Source: Singulisphaera sp. | GTDB taxonomy: Bacteria > Planctomycetota > Planctomycetia > Isosphaerales > Isosphaeraceae | Length of the DNA: 56,949 bases | Assembly: GCA_027451445.1 (NCBI GenBank) | Contig: DAIDJG010000094.1 | Span: forward strand, 1 to 56,949 | Reading direction: 5' to 3' | Shown: in pieces, positions 55,801 to 56,949 of the stretch | Layout: each line of letters opens with the position of its first letter | Position numbering within the stretch: the stretch's first letter is position 1 | Program-made: the position numbers and the translations under genes | Notes under the pieces: model-generated | Seen by the model: the letters and a program-made list of their open reading frames with translations, nothing else | What the model was told of the DNA's origin: nothing | Database searches by the model: none

Positions 55801-56949
55801 GGGCCAGGCACTCGGGACGACGACGTTCACCGGGGGCCTCGACACCTCGAGCGGCCCGAGCAACACGAACCTCGCCGGCACAATTGCCACCACCAATACG
55901 GCCTTGACGCTTGGCAAGGTGACACTTACCGCCGCCACGATCACCGACTCCGGGGCCGGCACGCTCGACTTCAAGGGAGCGGTCGATGGCAACTACTCGC
56001 TCAACGCCAACAGCACCGTCACGACGACGTTCGAGCAACCCGTCGGCGGCTCGAACGCGCTCACAAGCCTGACGACGAATTCCGGCGGAACGACGGTTAT
56101 CGACACGACGGTCGTCAACACCTTGGGCACGCAGTCTTACAACGACGGCGTGACCGTGGGCGCGAACGCGACGTTGACCGGCGCCGGGATCTCTTTCGGT
56201 TCGACGGTCGATGCGAACACCGACGGCAGCAATTCGCTCAACGTTTCCGACAGTGGGACGACCACGTTTAGCGACACGGTGGGCGGCACGCACCCGCTCC
56301 TGGCCCTGAGTATCAACGGTGGCGGGACCACGGATCTCAACGGCGGCGGAATCGCCACCACAACGGGCGGCCAGGCGTATCACAATGCTGTGCTGCTCGG
56401 CACGAAGGCCGCCTCGCTCACGACCACGAGCGCGTCGCCGATCGAGTTCTTCAACACGGTCGATGGTGGCGTCAACCTGGCGATCAACTCGGGGAGCACC
56501 GCGACGAAATTCGATATGGCCGTCGGTAGCGGGACTCCCATCGGTAGCGGCACAGGAGCGTCCATCGCGCTCACCTCGTCCGGGCCGACGACGTTCAGCA
56601 GCACCGTCAAGAGCGCCACGGGCATCACGGCCACCGGGCCGGTCACGTTCGACAACAACGTTACCATCAACGGAGCAGGGACGGCCTCGGACCTGCAAGG
56701 CGACGTCACCCTCAACAACGGCCTGACCTTCGGTTCGGCCGGTGACGTGAGCTTCGGCACCACCAGCGCCAATACCTTGACCCTCTCCAGCGGTTCGCCG
56801 ACGATCTCGACCACTGGCACCGGTGCGGTCACCATCAACTCGGCCGTTACGGGCAACACCAACGACTTGACGATTAACGCGGCAGGCGCGGTGACGCTCA
56901 ACGGGGCGCTCTCCAACATGGGGAAGGTCGCCGTCACCAGCAGCGGGAG
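49832..56949 (+). CDS. Giant repetitive secreted protein, C-terminus beyond window
   Basis: An open frame of over 2370 residues that runs off the window. It starts MFRSNPSRELGLFRSKRGQ and has a basic N-terminus and then GFERLEDRIVLATAALV, again an LE-x-R-type leader, paralogous to the neighbour. Its body is Thr/Gly/Ser-rich beta repeats. It contains 96-98 residue tandem units (51281-52222), passages like the autotransporter-associated beta-strand repeat (LILTGTNTYTGTTKVSNGTL near 53100-53170; ANTFTGGVTINGGTLQLG near 52793), and a second family of about 170-residue units (54803, 55301, 55826). The role is presumably adhesion, surface layer or matrix. The opposite-strand long frames are shadows of this gene. 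Confidence 0.8.
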   Translation, partial: MFRSNPSRELGLFRSKRGQRRDRAVRQKTAISRGAGFERLEDRIVLATAALVGNNLQIAFSAGGSTAENVTVSDDGTNITVSGATPIGPFTGSVGVGSVNQITVSDTGNSTNQTLAFAGSTTFALSNGLSVTQSSGARTLDVTFNNGVDATGSSGPITVGSMAGGGLDSITLSAGEVLSTASGDITMFASTGTTAPVGAITIDGPVSTTGGSINITGITSAATAGGAYGVDIDHSTGNSGSLSAGGTGTVFVSGTGSLAATGTTNYGVYLNTGKSSNSPFITANNGAITVVGTAGANSYGVYLDDGSTIQTLNNNSIMIQSDSLAFADTKVSVSAGTGAVTLLTRTTGTTINLGSAGGPTVGELDLSDTLLDQVTAGTIQIGDSNAGDVTVSASITRKSATNLSVTTGGSINFSTNPSTLNAGGGNVFLTTGTSGSITATTNGVDVIATSATLSAGSGGIGVSGTPILVTTSTLGFTATGSGQVWISESNGATVSGTAGSGSINLVTGTGDWTVGGNITTTGNATLTASKGNIVESLGTVSGNQVNLITGGTTGTIGASGTPVLTSANALAFTGTGAGQVWITEANSATVSGTTGSGSINLVATAGDWTIGGAITTTGNTTLTASAGNIIESSGTLSGNVVTLNAGGTNGAIGALGTPVLVSSSSLAFMANTLGSGQVWITEANGATVSGAAGSGSINLVTTTANWTIGNNITTTGDTTLTASAGNIIESSGTVSGNLVTLTASGTNGAIGASGTPVLVSSTTLAFTANNAGNGQVWITEANGATVSGTAGTGNINLVSTIGSLTINTAGISTGGNVSMTATGTGGGILEVATPGTVTGNNVVLTADAGGIGTVASPIVLNTVTITASTTSNTGINLSETATTNITSPGLNAGSGTIDLEGGTFNLSTSNLINTGSELEVDAGTFGISTFSNTVAQLIVNGGSVTGSSGVLTSTAFIDTRSGSVSAILAGANGLTQSTAGATALSGANTFTGGVTINGGTLQLGSTGALNATTPNAVTFGASSTGDLQLHGQSVTIAGLSTSSPVGTPVVENANATAATLTVNNSSSNTFAGTLQNGTGGGVLSLTMSGASTLILTGTNTYTGTTKVSNGTLQVDGSLASGSPVTVQSGATLDGTGTVNGSVDVLSGGHFHPGHSPGIITTGALTLESSSNFDVDLAGPLPGVGGYSQVITTGTPTLTGSKLNINPTYTPSGSTFIDLIHNTSGNPVVGTFSGYAEGATVNVNGVNLTLSYVGGSTGHDVTLSAAGAFTYTDTTGGNTFTVKQSGSDVVLYNGATPIDTRPMSLITSYTITDSSTVSDTFIVDYSGGNPITSGGLFVNGSTTGTSDQLNITGGSATTITDTFTNAHDGTVNLDGSLITYTGLSPISDNMSVTSRVFVFNNAGNAINLTDGTTPNDGKMTISDPGNAETVPDFTVPSASLEIDTGTGVTNSVTVSSVDQQFFASLIIKGNTGTDTVNLNAPLSLGSPTSAGNLTVTNAETINLNASVSTNANAIATAGTVNLAGPVTLGAGVSIDTHAATSGNIMFGSTIAGGGNTLSLNSGSNGTISVTGGVSNVSTLTVVNSGGATFGSTLGAGTVDLQNTNGLVKFVGTATITTLTTHAQLYSVEFDPGGTITNAASFLNTGSVTLGDSSGSSTTFTGGLDTTGGPSGTNLAGTVATTNTALKLGAATLTAATTLNSGGGAIQGSSVTGGGNTLGLNSGTTGTITFSGAVDNVSTLTISQSNGATFSGSLGAVTAGAVTISDTQGGKTVAFDGSTKITTLTATGTANAYNVTVDGATNAITTASLANTGAVTLGQSGGTTTVTNGINTTAEAGGTTIAGTIQTDGQAIDLGGTHSVTLGADASLDATHNAHPAGAAITLGAITGASHALALNSGTGGTISGTSADAVSTLTITQSNGTAFSGAVGSGTAGAVSITDTQSGKTVAFDGNTHITTLTVPATSHTYNVTLDGMTNIVDNAAAFHNSGVVTLGQALGTTTFTGGLDTSSGPSNTNLAGTIATTNTALTLGKVTLTAATITDSGAGTLDFKGAVDGNYSLNANSTVTTTFEQPVGGSNALTSLTTNSGGTTVIDTTVVNTLGTQSYNDGVTVGANATLTGAGISFGSTVDANTDGSNSLNVSDSGTTTFSDTVGGTHPLLALSINGGGTTDLNGGGIATTTGGQAYHNAVLLGTKAASLTTTSASPIEFFNTVDGGVNLAINSGSTATKFDMAVGSGTPIGSGTGASIALTSSGPTTFSSTVKSATGITATGPVTFDNNVTINGAGTASDLQGDVTLNNGLTFGSAGDVSFGTTSANTLTLSSGSPTISTTGTGAVTINSAVTGNTNDLTINAAGAVTLNGALSNMGKVAVTSSG
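51281..52222 (+). repeat. Tandem coding repeat in the giant protein
   Basis: Units start at 51281, 51569, 51863 and 52157 (spacing 288, 294, 294 bases; 96-98 residues). Each begins GQVWI(T/S)E and contains ATVSG, then a GS(I)NLV strand and an ITTTGN(T/A)TLTAS block. The fourth diverges after about 20 residues. Confidence 0.85.

Noticed and set aside
1-56949. tRNA genes, CRISPR arrays and classical insertion sequences
   Set aside because: No tRNA-type T-loop with matching arms, no regularly spaced short direct repeats, and no transposase or integrase motif was seen in any frame.

Overview
The window reads as chromosomal DNA from a GC-rich planctomycete, most likely near the Isosphaeraceae. 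This is inferred from gene content, not from a marker gene. The pointers are a prepilin-type DUF1559 protein, a redoxin/cytochrome c/copper-monooxygenase fusion, YVTN/phosphoesterase and ceramidase-like exported enzymes, giant beta-strand-repeat surface proteins with an LE(G/D)R N-terminal motif, and many palindromic intergenic repeats. No rRNA, tRNA or CRISPR array was seen.

Layout. 1-3.6 kb: a truncated Nudix hydrolase coupled to a lipoyl-like protein, the redoxin fusion, and a zinc-ribbon protein. 3.7-7.5 kb (minus strand): a tightly overlapping ATPase-permease-ATPase-permease ABC operon. 7.7-15 kb (plus): a MatB-like acyl-CoA ligase, a MatC-family carrier, a class I aminotransferase and a large FAD/Fe-S dehydrogenase, suggesting uptake and oxidation of small organic acids. 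15-25.7 kb: a Kup potassium transporter, then exported enzymes (alpha/beta hydrolase, GH10 xylanase, YVTN/phosphoesterase, ceramidase-like) and an MFS transporter. 26.5-34.1 kb: a LysR regulator followed by gltB and gltD (glutamate synthase), with a small inverted-repeat element carrying a GxxExxY nuclease-like gene inserted between them. 34-45 kb: DUF1559 protein, membrane-fusion protein with a large Gly/Ala insertion, pseudouridine synthase, small secreted and TPR proteins, PilZ protein, CoaC-like flavoprotein, Mrr-like nuclease, YHS-like secreted protein and an ECF41-type sigma-factor pseudogene. 46-57 kb: two consecutive giant repetitive secreted proteins, the second running off the window.

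The most notable structure is in the repeats. (1) The GxxExxY element has 32-bp perfect inverted arms, each holding three GCAGATG iterons; the gene starts inside one arm and stops at the edge of the other. (2) Two families of compound palindromes (half copy at 2900; full copies at 9277, 40836 and 42293) share one plan: outer inverted arms enclosing two opposed hairpins. All seven apical loops carry the core GTCTTCGA or a one-base variant, while the stem sequences differ and remain paired. This looks like a REPIN-like mobile or structural system; no transposase for it is visible here.
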